Shown: piece by piece, positions 1 to 7,338 of the stretch
How positions within the stretch are numbered: the stretch's first letter is position 1
Layout of the letters: each line of letters starts with the position of its first letter
Translations under genes and position numbers: made by a program
The notes under the pieces: model-generated
Databases searched by the model: none
The model's input: the letters and a program-made list of their open reading frames with translations, nothing else
Told to the model about the DNA's origin: nothing
Source: an uncultured Beijerinckiaceae bacterium
GTDB taxonomy: Bacteria > Pseudomonadota > Alphaproteobacteria > Rhizobiales > Beijerinckiaceae
DNA: 7,338 nt
Direction: 5' to 3'
Assembly: GCA_937873345.1 (NCBI GenBank)
Contig: CALMRL010000585.1
Coordinates: 1 to 7,338 of the forward strand

Positions 1-1
1 G

Positions 2-292
2 TCGCAACCCGGCGAGCCGGACCAGCCGCCGCCGAAGCCCTGGGCGGTGATCCTGGTCGGCTCGTTCAACAGGGCGGCGGTGCTGGCGGAATGGCAGTTG
101 ATCCGCGCCCGCCACGCCGAGACGCTCGGCCCCCTGCCCTTCGCGCTGCGCCGCCGTCGCTTTCCCGAGGCGCCGGCGCGCAAGTACGTGGTGCAGATCG
201 AGGACGACAGCCGCGTCGCGAGCCAAGCGCTGTGCCGCAGGCTGGAACGCGACGGCGGCAACTGCGTGGTGCTGCGCAACTTTTTGCGCTGA
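2..292 (+). CDS. C-terminal end of a SPOR-like domain protein (5' truncated)
   Basis: The reading frame is open from the window edge to a TGA at 290-292, so only the last 96 residues are visible. After a proline-rich linker (PPPKPW) comes a fold-like pattern of strand (WAVILVGSF), helix (AAVLAEWQLIRARHAETLG), strand (YVVQIEDDS) and helix (ASQALCRRLERDGGNCVVL). This matches SPOR-type domains, which bind denuded peptidoglycan. The closest layout I know is the C-terminal tail of alphaproteobacterial lytic transglycosylases, where GSF/GNF, a middle RARY-like helix and a closing 'GG.CVVLR' recur. The catalytic part, if there is one, lies upstream of the window, so the enzyme identity is inferred. 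The GTG at 47 is an internal codon, not a start. The next gene begins 182 bases downstream. Confidence 0.7.
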   Translation, partial: SQPGEPDQPPPKPWAVILVGSFNRAAVLAEWQLIRARHAETLGPLPFALRRRRFPEAPARKYVVQIEDDSRVASQALCRRLERDGGNCVVLRNFLR

Positions 293-294
293 TA

Positions 295-310
295 TCGTCT
301 ATCGAGACGA
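295..310 (+). terminator. Short stem-loop after the SPOR gene, possible weak terminator
   Basis: TCGTCT at 295-300 and AGACGA at 305-310 form a perfect 6-bp stem with a 4-base loop, three bases after the stop codon. It is followed by GTGTTT rather than a proper T-run, so intrinsic termination would be weak. Confidence 0.3.
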
Positions 311-474
311 GTGTTTAGCTCCCACGATGCCATCGGCCGCGCCGCACGTGCTGACCTTCCCTACCCCGCCCGACCTTACTCTACCTCAGCTAAGGCGAAT
401 GGCGCTTTCGCCCATATCGATGGCCTGATAGCGTGAAAGCATAGCGTAAGGCGACGAAGGCGGCGAGATCGCGC

Positions 475-2145
475 ATGATCATATCAGCGCTTCGACGCCA
501 TTTCGGCAGACGAATGGTTGTCGCGGACGAGGCTATCGTCGACGCCGCTCAACCTGGATGCGGATCGGATGGCGAACGCATTCACAGGCTGTTCGATGCA
601 CCGTTCTACGCTGCAATCTACGAGGACGTGGTCCGCGCCGATATCGACCCCTTTGAACATTTCATGCAATATGGTTGGCGCGAAGGTCGCGATCCATCTC
701 CACATTTCAATACGCTTTTCTATCGCGACATGCATCTCGCAGGTTCTCTTGAGAATCCTCTGATCCACTACATTGCGAGTGGCGAGGCGAGAGGTCTCAG
801 CACGCAACCGCTTGAGGTCGACGACTTCCTGGCGATGCAGTGCGCTCTCTGCCGCGATCTATTTTCGGAGGTCGATTATCGACGTCGCGCCGGTTACGAC
901 GGCGAAAATGCCTTACAGCATTATCTCAGTATTGGGTGGAGAGAAAGCATTGCTCCCTCCGTGCTTTTCGAACCGGAAGAATACCTTTCGCATCACCGCT
1001 TCTTGAGCGGGCACGATATCAGTCCCTTGTACCACTACGCTTCCCAGCGCCGTGCGTGCGGCGTCGAGCCTCCATTACCATTCGACCTCCTCATCCCGCC
1101 GCCCGAAGATGCTCTGCGGCATCGTCTCGACGTTCCATTGGTGGCACTGCCACCGCCGAAGGTCATTGAGCTTGCTCCGATGCCGGACTTCATTCGTCAG
1201 CGGCTGACCCCGATCTGGAGCGGAGCGCATGCTGGCGGCCGACCGGTGTCGAGCTATCGTTTCGAGAACGTCTATGTCACCGGTGAAGGCCTCGTCTTCA
1301 CCGCCGACGGCTGCCTTATCGAGATCACGCGATCAACGCATATCGACCGCTATATCCGCGAAGGGGCCTTGGCGGTCTCGGCGGCAAGGGCAACCGATTG
1401 CCCGACGATCGAAGCGGGTGTGCTGGCCGAGAACCGCGGCGCACGCAATTACGGCCACTTCATCCTGGAGATGCTGCCGCGCGCATGGTTCGCTCGCTCC
1501 CAACTCGATTGCCGGTGGCCGGCAATCATCCAGGGTCACGGCTCGCCGATCGAGCACGTCTCGCGCCAAGCTCTCCGGAGCATCGGCTACGCGCCGTCTG
1601 AAATCTTGTCGGTGGGACGCGATCCTGTCCTCGTCCGCGAGCTGCTCTTCGTCGACGGCCTCGCCGAACATCCGCTCTACCTCTCGCCCTTCGCCCTCCG
1701 CTGCTACGATGAGATCGCCGAAGGCATATCCGCGGGAACAACCGCCAAGGTCTTCGCATCGCGCGGTCGTGGCGCTACGCGAAATTTCGTTGATGAGCCG
1801 GCCGTCGCGACCGCTCTGGAGGCAGCGGGTTTCTCGATCATCGCGGCGGGAGACATGAGCTTCGAAGCGCAAGTCGCCCTCTACCGCGGTGCGGAGCACA
1901 TTGTCGGCGTAAGCGGCGCCGCCCTGACGAACCTTCTGTTCTGCCGACCCGGCACGCGCGTCGACGTGTTCAGTCCAACGAGTGCATCCGAGGTGCTGTT
2001 CTGGCTGATCTCCGCACTGCGAGGTTTACGCTACCGCGAGATCCGTTGCGAAGAAGTCGGCTTAAAACGCGGTCACCTGCCTTGGGATCGCGATATCGCG
2101 ATTTCCCCGGACGAGGTGCTGCGCCAAATCGCCTGGTCTGACTGA
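475..2145 (+). CDS. Glycosyltransferase family 61 (DUF563-type) protein with N-terminal repeats
   Basis: This 556-aa protein probably adds a sugar during synthesis of a surface polysaccharide. The C-terminal half carries family-61 hallmarks: ENRGARNYGHFILEMLPR (residues 319-336), SRGRGATRNFVDE (429-441), and GVSGAALTNLLFCRPG (478-493) followed by a hydrophobic strand VDVFSP. The N-terminal 200 residues hold four related units of about 35-40 residues starting near 40, 78, 130 and 165. Their pattern is F-x3-Y ... DPxxHYxxxGWREGRxPSPxF, with GWREGRDPSP at 67-76 and GWRES at 154-158. Such units precede catalytic domains in many rhizobial-type glycosyltransferases; their role is unknown to me. No signal peptide or membrane segment is visible, so the protein is probably cytoplasmic. 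The ATG at 475 is preceded only by a loose GAAGG at 456-460, so the start is likely but not certain. The only neighbour that may share its pathway is a dead methyltransferase downstream. Confidence 0.85.
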   Translation: MIISALRRHFGRRMVVADEAIVDAAQPGCGSDGERIHRLFDAPFYAAIYEDVVRADIDPFEHFMQYGWREGRDPSPHFNTLFYRDMHLAGSLENPLIHYIASGEARGLSTQPLEVDDFLAMQCALCRDLFSEVDYRRRAGYDGENALQHYLSIGWRESIAPSVLFEPEEYLSHHRFLSGHDISPLYHYASQRRACGVEPPLPFDLLIPPPEDALRHRLDVPLVALPPPKVIELAPMPDFIRQRLTPIWSGAHAGGRPVSSYRFENVYVTGEGLVFTADGCLIEITRSTHIDRYIREGALAVSAARATDCPTIEAGVLAENRGARNYGHFILEMLPRAWFARSQLDCRWPAIIQGHGSPIEHVSRQALRSIGYAPSEILSVGRDPVLVRELLFVDGLAEHPLYLSPFALRCYDEIAEGISAGTTAKVFASRGRGATRNFVDEPAVATALEAAGFSIIAAGDMSFEAQVALYRGAEHIVGVSGAALTNLLFCRPGTRVDVFSPTSASEVLFWLISALRGLRYREIRCEEVGLKRGHLPWDRDIAISPDEVLRQIAWSD

Positions 2146-2157
2146 GCAGCATTGCTC
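2144..2157 (+). terminator. Small stem-loop at the end of the glycosyltransferase gene
   Basis: GAGCA (2144-2148) and TGCTC (2153-2157) form a 5-bp stem with a GCAT loop that overlaps the stop codon. No T-run follows, so it could slow or end transcription only weakly. Confidence 0.25.
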
Positions 2158-2348
2158 GTAGGTTCGTAAGATGATTGTGCCGTACTACCGTGCTACCGCC
2201 ACAGTTATCCCTTTTTGAAAAGATAATGTTACAGTAGAACGGATACCAACAATTAATTTCCCGATCGTGCTGACGCTATACGCAGAATTGTGCATCTACT
2301 GCTAGTAAAGATAATCAGTCAACGTCTCAGGAAGCCGATTGCGGTATG
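2158..2348. other. AT-rich gene-free stretch
   Basis: No convincing gene is visible here. The stretch is markedly AT-richer than the rest of the window. It contains an inverted repeat, TTATC-cc-TTTT / AAAA-GATAA, at 2205-2226, able to form a hairpin with a two-base loop and a CC bulge. On the minus strand, 2305-2343 reads RNRLPETLTDYLY, which may be further decayed sequence of the adjoining methyltransferase pseudogene. Confidence 0.5.
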
Positions 2349-2518
2349 CAACGAGGCGCCTCACTCTGTCGGATCGCCGTAGCCGCCGACGCCGATCTCA
2401 AGCAGCGTGAAGGGATTGAAACCTATTGCGTCGAGATGGTCTACATAGTGGCCCTAGGATGATGGCTATTCCACTTGTCCGTTCCATACACCGTCGCGAG
2501 GTGAGCGAGTTCGTCCAA
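2349..2518 (-). pseudogene. Remnant of a class I SAM-dependent methyltransferase
   Basis: On the minus strand, 2518-2459 reads LDELAHLATVYGTDKWNSHH, then meets a stop at 2446-2444 shortly downstream. In another frame, 2453-2364 continues with GHYVDHLDAIGFNPF and TLLEIGVGGYGDPTE, then TGA at 2363-2361 and GASL. Put together, these follow the order of a known methyltransferase type (MycE-like and polysaccharide-cluster enzymes): GTDKW-x-SHxY near the N-terminus, then LLEIGVGGYddPxxGGxSLRMW, where E-x-G-x-G is SAM-binding motif I. A single GGA-to-TGA change would explain the stop before GASL, and a frameshift near 2453-2459 the break. A third frame, 2343-2305, reads RNRLPETL, possibly the decayed 'RNYFPETL' segment. 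The rest of the roughly 200-residue C-terminal part is missing. The gene is not functional. It probably once served the same sugar pathway as the upstream glycosyltransferase. Confidence 0.72.
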
Positions 2519-2868
2519 CTGTATCGCAAGGCCCTACTGTCGATGTCTGCGCACCTGCGTCTCCACGGGCGCGGGCTTTCATCGCCTTGTTCGAGGCGGC
2601 GACGCAAAGCCATCGAGCTGCGTAGCTTCGACATTCGCTACCGCCGCGCAGGCGCAACACTTTGAAAAGATCGCGCCGCATCGAGTTTTCAGGCGTGCGA
2701 CCGCCGCACGCTTGGTAAATGGCAAGGCCATCGCTCCTACTGCGCGAGCATGCCTCTTACAGCCCCATCTACGAAATCTTTCAACCCGCTCCGCCGCGAT
2801 CGGTGAGCCATCTCAAACAAGCACGCGACGGACGCGCACCTGCGTTGAGGCTCTCGCACTCTCCTCCT
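2519..2868. other. Gene-free stretch upstream of the methyltransferase remnant
   Basis: Short open frames exist on both strands, but none resembles a protein I know and none has a convincing ribosome site. A minus-strand ATG at 2681 opens MRRDLFKVLRLRGG in the same frame as the GHYVDH part of the remnant, so it might be the old N-terminus of the methyltransferase. That link is weak. No mobile-element ends or direct repeats were found by eye. Confidence 0.4.
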
Positions 2869-2869
2869 A

Positions 2870-2898
2870 TTGGCGGAGTTGACACCAACGGTTATGCT
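2870..2898 (+). promoter_or_regulatory. Candidate sigma70-type promoter for the small membrane protein
   Basis: TTGGCG at 2870-2875 and TATGCT at 2893-2898 are separated by 17 bases. The start codon lies about 42 bases after the -10 element. A second -35-like TTGACA sits at 2879-2884 but has no matching -10 at the right spacing. Confidence 0.35.
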
Positions 2899-2920
2899 GC
2901 AGTGCAGCACCATTTGGTGC
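2896..2920 (+). repeat. Two adjoining inverted repeats in the leader of the small membrane protein
   Basis: GCTGCA (2896-2901) and TGCAGC (2903-2908) form a perfect inverted repeat about one central base. It adjoins a second, GCACC (2907-2911) and GGTGC (2916-2920), with an ATTT loop. They overlap the end of the candidate -10 and the probable 5' untranslated region, so they could be an operator or an mRNA hairpin. Confidence 0.4.
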
Positions 2921-2939
2921 GCCGCAACGGAGATATCGC

Positions 2940-3170
2940 ATGCTCGGCGTCCGCTACACGCCTCACCTCAGCCACTCGCTGGCTGTGCTCGTCCGCGTGG
3001 TCGCAGCAATGGCCTTCATCACCAGTGCTGTGCTGATCCCCGTCTCCCTCGCCGGTATCGCCCTACACCACACCGGCGCGCAGACCGCGCTGACGCGTGT
3101 CGTCATCGCGCTTGGCCTGACGCTGCTGACCTTCCTCGCCGCCCGCCGCCTCGACCCGCTGCGGCGCTGA
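2940..3170 (+). CDS. Small two-helix membrane protein of unknown function
   Basis: This 76-aa protein starts at an ATG with a good ribosome site, GGAG at 2929-2932, seven bases upstream. It has two hydrophobic segments, about residues 14-42 (broken by a proline at 34) and 52-67, joined by a short loop HHTGAQ. It ends in a basic tail, AARRLDPLRR, which by the positive-inside rule suggests a cytoplasmic C-terminus. I recognise no family. It converges on thiC with 42 bases between the two stop codons, so it is not part of the thiamine gene. The clear Shine-Dalgarno sequence and codon use typical of high-GC DNA argue for a real gene, but its job cannot be inferred. Confidence 0.6.
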   Translation: MLGVRYTPHLSHSLAVLVRVVAAMAFITSAVLIPVSLAGIALHHTGAQTALTRVVIALGLTLLTFLAARRLDPLRR

Positions 3171-3212
3171 CGCGATCTACTTTGTTGGAGTAGGCGCGCC
3201 GATGGCGGGCGG

Positions 3213-5069
<1,857 letters not shown>

Positions 5070-5073
5070 CGCT

Positions 5074-5114
5074 ATCCTCCGGTGCGGAGAGCGCGGGTGG
5101 CGCTGCCGGAGGAT
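5074..5114 (-). promoter_or_regulatory. Hairpin that sequesters the thiC ribosome-binding site
   Basis: On the thiC transcript ATCCTCCGG (5114-5106) is a perfect 9-base complement of CCGGAGGAT (5082-5074), which contains the Shine-Dalgarno sequence GGAGG. The 23-base loop can form an inner AGCGC/GCGCT stem. The hairpin would hide the ribosome site six bases before the start codon, so it is the likely expression platform of the upstream TPP riboswitch. I infer that it forms when TPP is bound; the competing anti-anti-SD pairing was not identified. Confidence 0.75.
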
Positions 5115-5137
5115 CACGCGCTCAGACGCGTCCGCGA

Positions 5138-5231
5138 CGGCCGGTCCCTGCGCTGGCATTACCCAGGTTCAGGTTCGAAGGGTATGATCTCAGCCGCCGG
5201 GCACGATGACCAAGCAGCACCCCTGTGGCGT
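5138..5231 (-). promoter_or_regulatory. TPP riboswitch (THI element) of thiC
   Basis: Read on the minus strand, the conserved TPP aptamer blocks appear in order: GGGGTGC (5223-5217), CTGAGA (5193-5188, pyrimidine-binding T-loop), ACCCTTCGAACCTGA, CTGGGTAATGCCAGCG and CAGGGA (ending 5145). The aptamer ends about 70 bases before the thiC start codon. It senses thiamine pyrophosphate and represses thiC when the vitamin is plentiful. No T-run terminator lies between aptamer and gene, whereas a Shine-Dalgarno-hiding hairpin does. Control is therefore most likely at translation. The exact ends of the P1 stem are approximate. Confidence 0.95.
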
Positions 5232-5237
5232 TGGTAG

Positions 5238-5266
5238 ACGCTAGCGGCCCCGCGGCCGAAGTGCAA
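5238..5266 (-). promoter_or_regulatory. Probable sigma70-type promoter of thiC
   Basis: On the minus strand TTGCAC (5266-5261) and TAGCGT (5243-5238) are spaced by exactly 17 bases. Transcription would begin near 5231, just at the 5' edge of the TPP aptamer, which is where it is expected. Confidence 0.6.
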
Positions 5267-5469
5267 CAGCCGATCTCGAACGGTCCCTCCGATCGATGGT
5301 CGGAACGGCGATAGGGAGTGCGCGATACGCATCGCTCGCGGCCGAGAGTTTCCCGCCGGCACCGGGTCGGTCCCACCACCGGCGCGGTGACGCCCTCGGG
5401 ATGAAGGGGTTCCAGGCCGACCCAGCTCGACATCGCACGGGGCGACGGATCGGCCCTTCGTCGGCACCC

Positions 5470-5494
5470 GGCACCAAATCGCGGCGCCCGCGTT
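5470..5494 (+). promoter_or_regulatory. Candidate EcfG-type stress promoter
   Basis: GGCAC (5470-5474) and CGTT (5491-5494) are separated by 16 bases. This is one base away from the alphaproteobacterial EcfG consensus GGAAC-N16/17-CGTT. It lies 53 bases before the start of a general-stress-type gene. A second near match, GGAAC-N16-CGAT, lies at 5302-5326 but is much farther away. Both are pattern matches only. Confidence 0.3.
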
Positions 5495-5547
5495 CGCAGC
5501 CTGCCGACGTCGCCTACCGCGACGAAGTGTGGTCGGGAGAGGCAGCC

Positions 5548-5907
5548 ATGGGGCTCATCAGCAACAGCAAGGACGGGATACCGAGCACCCGCAACATCTC
5601 GGCCTTCTTCGCGACGCGCCCTGCCGCGGACGCGGCGCGCGCCGAGCTGGTCGCCGCCGGCCTGTCCTTCGAGGCGGTGAAGATCACCGACGGGCGCGGC
5701 ACGGTCACCGGCCGCTCGACCGAGGCCGAACCATCGGCCGGCGGCTTCATCGACACGGTGAAAAACGCCTTCGCGCAGGATCAACCGAGCCATGACGCCG
5801 AGCAGTCGAGAGCCGGCCACGTGCTGACGGCCCACGTCCCGAACGAGCTGTGTGAGCGAATGGAGGAGATCATCGGCCGCAAAGGGGAGATCAGCGAACA
5901 GGCCTGA
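5548..5907 (+). CDS. General stress protein 17M/YflT-like domain protein
   Basis: This is a 119-aa soluble protein. Residues 16-47 form a strand-helix-strand (NISAFFATRPAADAARAEL, then GLSFEAVKITD) typical of the YflT/GSP17M domain, in which a short strand is followed by an 'AaAAraeLvaaG' helix. A middle segment, GGFIDTVKNAFAQDQP (65-80), corresponds to the 'GFWdsLKdfFmpDe' part of relatives. The C-terminal AGHVLTAHVPNELCERMEEIIGRKG (89-113) is the second strand-helix, ending in the usual hG-like turn. The family is induced by heat, salt or starvation in bacteria; its biochemical role is not settled. The frame is open further upstream, but the ATG at 5548 follows a strong GGGAGAGG (5535-5542), so I place the start there. 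It is divergent from thiC and lies 74 bases before the LOV kinase on the same strand, so co-transcription is possible. Confidence 0.8.
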   Translation: MGLISNSKDGIPSTRNISAFFATRPAADAARAELVAAGLSFEAVKITDGRGTVTGRSTEAEPSAGGFIDTVKNAFAQDQPSHDAEQSRAGHVLTAHVPNELCERMEEIIGRKGEISEQA

Positions 5908-5981
5908 GGCCTTGGCCGGTCGGCTCCGCTTGCGCTAAGCACGGTCCGACGGGTCTCGGCAGGCGTCGGGACGGGAGCGCG

Positions 5982-7097
5982 ATGTTGTTGGGCATCGGGG
6001 GCAAGGACGAGCAGGTCGTGGAAGGGGGTTTCGGCGACCCCTTCGCCGCTGCGGTTCGCGCCTCGCGCATGTCGATGATCCTCACCGACCCGCACCAGCG
6101 TGACAACCCGATCGTATTCACCAACGACGCCTTCCTGGCGCTGACCGGCTACACCTCCGCCGAGGTCCTCGGCCACAACTGCCGCTTCCTGCAGGGGCTA
6201 AAAACCGATCTCCTGGCGGTGCGCGCGATCCAGAAAGCCGTTGCCGAACGACGCGAGATCGCCGTCGACATCTTGAACTATCGCAAGGACGGCGCGCCGT
6301 TCTGGAATGGACTCTTCATCAGCCCGGTCTTCGATGGCGCGGGCGAGCTGCGCCATTACTTCGCTGCCCAGCTCGACATCGGCGATCGCGTCGAAGCGCA
6401 GCACCTCGTCGCCAGCCAGCAGGAGGGGCTCGAGCGCGAGGTCGCCCGGCGCACCGACGAACTGCGCGATGCCCTCGAAACACAGACCATGCTGGTGCAC
6501 GAGGTCGACCATCGGGTGAAGAACAACATCCAGATGATCTCGGCGCTGATCGGCATGCAGGCGATGTCGATCGGGGACCTTCAGGCGCGAGCCGCCATGA
6601 GCTCGCTGCTGCAGCGTGTCGAGGCGATGGGCACCGTGCATCGACGCTTGTACCAGGCGGAGGACGTCCGGCAATTCGATCTCGCCGACTTCACGCGCGA
6701 CATCGTGCACGACCTGATGAAGTCGTCGGGGCGCGACGACATCAAGGTGCGGCTCGACCTCGAGTCCGTGCGCATCCCCTCGCAGCTGGCCTCGCCCCAC
6801 GCCCTGATGCTGAACGAGCTGATCGTCAACGCCCTCAAGCACGCCTTCCCCGCCGGGCGGCCGGGGCGTCTCGCGGTGGCCATCGCCCGCGACGAGGAGG
6901 CGGGGCAGCTGCGTCTTACGGTCGCCGACGATGGTGCGGGCATGGCCGAGGCCGGCAGAGGCTTCGGCACCCGGTTGATCCGCACATTGGCGCGGCAACT
7001 CGCGGCCGAGATCACCTGGCGCACGGCTGATCCCGGCACGATCGTCGAGCTGCGATCACCGTTGCGCCACCCCGAACGCGGAGGCTTCGATGGCTGA
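5982..7097 (+). CDS. LOV-domain sensor histidine kinase (HisKA_2 type)
   Basis: This 371-aa protein is a probable blue-light sensor kinase without membrane segments. A PAS/LOV domain spans about residues 18-135. GHNCRFLQG (64-72) contains the flavin-adduct cysteine C67. N99 in LNYRKDG, N109 in PFWNG and Q130 in AAQLDI are the expected flavin contacts. A helical linker (140-170) leads to the dimerisation/phosphoacceptor helix with HEVDHRVKNNIQ; H177 is the likely phosphorylated histidine. The ATPase domain has an N-box LNELIVNALKHAF (277-289), a G1 box DDGAGM (316-321) and GFGTRLI (327-333). The whole set fits alphaproteobacterial LOV kinases such as LovK of Caulobacter, though orthology is not shown. 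GGGAG at 5973-5977 precedes the start by four bases. The stop overlaps the response-regulator start by 8 bases, so the two are translationally coupled partners. Confidence 0.93.
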   Translation: MLLGIGGKDEQVVEGGFGDPFAAAVRASRMSMILTDPHQRDNPIVFTNDAFLALTGYTSAEVLGHNCRFLQGLKTDLLAVRAIQKAVAERREIAVDILNYRKDGAPFWNGLFISPVFDGAGELRHYFAAQLDIGDRVEAQHLVASQQEGLEREVARRTDELRDALETQTMLVHEVDHRVKNNIQMISALIGMQAMSIGDLQARAAMSSLLQRVEAMGTVHRRLYQAEDVRQFDLADFTRDIVHDLMKSSGRDDIKVRLDLESVRIPSQLASPHALMLNELIVNALKHAFPAGRPGRLAVAIARDEEAGQLRLTVADDGAGMAEAGRGFGTRLIRTLARQLAAEITWRTADPGTIVELRSPLRHPERGGFDG

Positions 7098-7338
7098 GGC
7101 CCTGCGCGTGCTAATCGTCGAGGACGAGGCTCTGCTGATGATGCAGCTCGAGGCGATCGTCGAAGCGGAGTGCCACGACGTCGTCGGCACGGCAATGACA
7201 TCGGGCGAGGCGATCACGCTGGCGCGCATGGTGGCGCCGGACCTCGCCTTCATTGACCTTCACCTGCTCGACGGCCCGACCGGGCCCGACATCGCCCGTT
7301 TCTTGTGCGGATCGGGGAAGACGTTGGTGGTCTTCGTC
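7090..7338 (+). CDS. Response regulator receiver domain (3' truncated by window)
   Basis: The first 83 residues are visible. They start with VLIVEDEALL, where E11/D12 form the acidic magnesium site, and reach AFIDLHLLDGPTG, where D56 is the phosphate acceptor. The frame then runs off the window at LVVFV, just before the expected conserved Thr/Ser. A GGAGG at 7080-7084, five bases before the ATG, and the 8-base overlap with the kinase show that both are expressed together and that this is the kinase's likely phospho-acceptor. The receiver domain is at the N-terminus, so it is not PhyR-like, where a sigma-like domain comes first. A single-domain regulator of the LovR or SdrG kind is plausible, but an output domain beyond the edge cannot be excluded. 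Confidence 0.92.
   Translation, partial: MAEALRVLIVEDEALLMMQLEAIVEAECHDVVGTAMTSGEAITLARMVAPDLAFIDLHLLDGPTGPDIARFLCGSGKTLVVFV

Noticed and set aside
394..412. GGCGAA/TTCGCC hairpin in the 293-474 gap.
   Set aside because: The 6-bp stem has a 7-base loop and no T-run or clear position relative to a promoter; it is too weak to call.
1333..1899. A 188-codon minus-strand frame inside the glycosyltransferase gene.
   Set aside because: It is a shadow of the family-61 coding region, whose motifs are clear on the plus strand.
5070..5159. Thirty-residue N-terminal extension of ThiC from the ATG at 5159.
   Set aside because: The codon lies inside the conserved GTAATGCCAGCG part of the TPP aptamer. 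The ATG at 5069 has a proper GGAGG and gives the normal family start.
5296..5547. Upstream in-frame extension of the stress protein.
   Set aside because: The extra residues are Pro/Arg-rich with no similarity to the family, and a strong ribosome site directly precedes the ATG at 5548.
5122..5835. A 237-codon minus-strand frame covering the thiC promoter, riboswitch and stress gene.
   Set aside because: It crosses established regulatory elements and lies antisense to the stress protein, and no protein family pattern is seen.
6198..6998. A 266-codon minus-strand frame opposite the LOV kinase.
   Set aside because: The plus strand carries unmistakable LOV and kinase motifs. The opposite frame is a His/Arg/Asp-rich shadow without a ribosome site or domain.

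Overview
The window looks like chromosomal DNA of a high-GC alphaproteobacterium. The signs are a LOV histidine kinase of the HRVKNN type, a lytic-transglycosylase-style SPOR tail, a riboswitch-led thiC and strong GGAGG ribosome sites. I cannot name the genus from sequence alone.

Left part (1-2939): the 3' end of a gene with a SPOR-like cell-wall-binding tail is followed by an intact family-61-type glycosyltransferase. That enzyme carries four short aromatic repeats in front of its catalytic domain. About 800 bases without an intact gene come next. They hold the remains of a class I SAM-dependent methyltransferase on the minus strand, broken by frameshifts and a stop inside the SAM-binding motif region. 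Together with the glycosyltransferase this suggests a decaying surface-polysaccharide locus, and this part is visibly less GC-rich than the flanks.

Middle (2940-5270): a small two-helix membrane protein converges on thiC, the pyrimidine branch of thiamine synthesis, on the minus strand. thiC has a full regulatory leader: a sigma70-like promoter, a TPP riboswitch, and a 9-bp hairpin whose 3' arm contains the thiC Shine-Dalgarno sequence. This fits translational shut-off by thiamine pyrophosphate.

Right part (5548-7338): a 119-aa general-stress (GSP17M/YflT-like) protein, a LOV-domain sensor histidine kinase and, overlapping it by 8 bases, a receiver-domain response regulator cut by the window edge. 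The kinase and regulator form a clear two-gene operon, probably a blue-light or redox sensing pair. Its position beside a stress protein suggests a link to the alphaproteobacterial general stress response. No RNA genes, CRISPR array or intact mobile element was seen.
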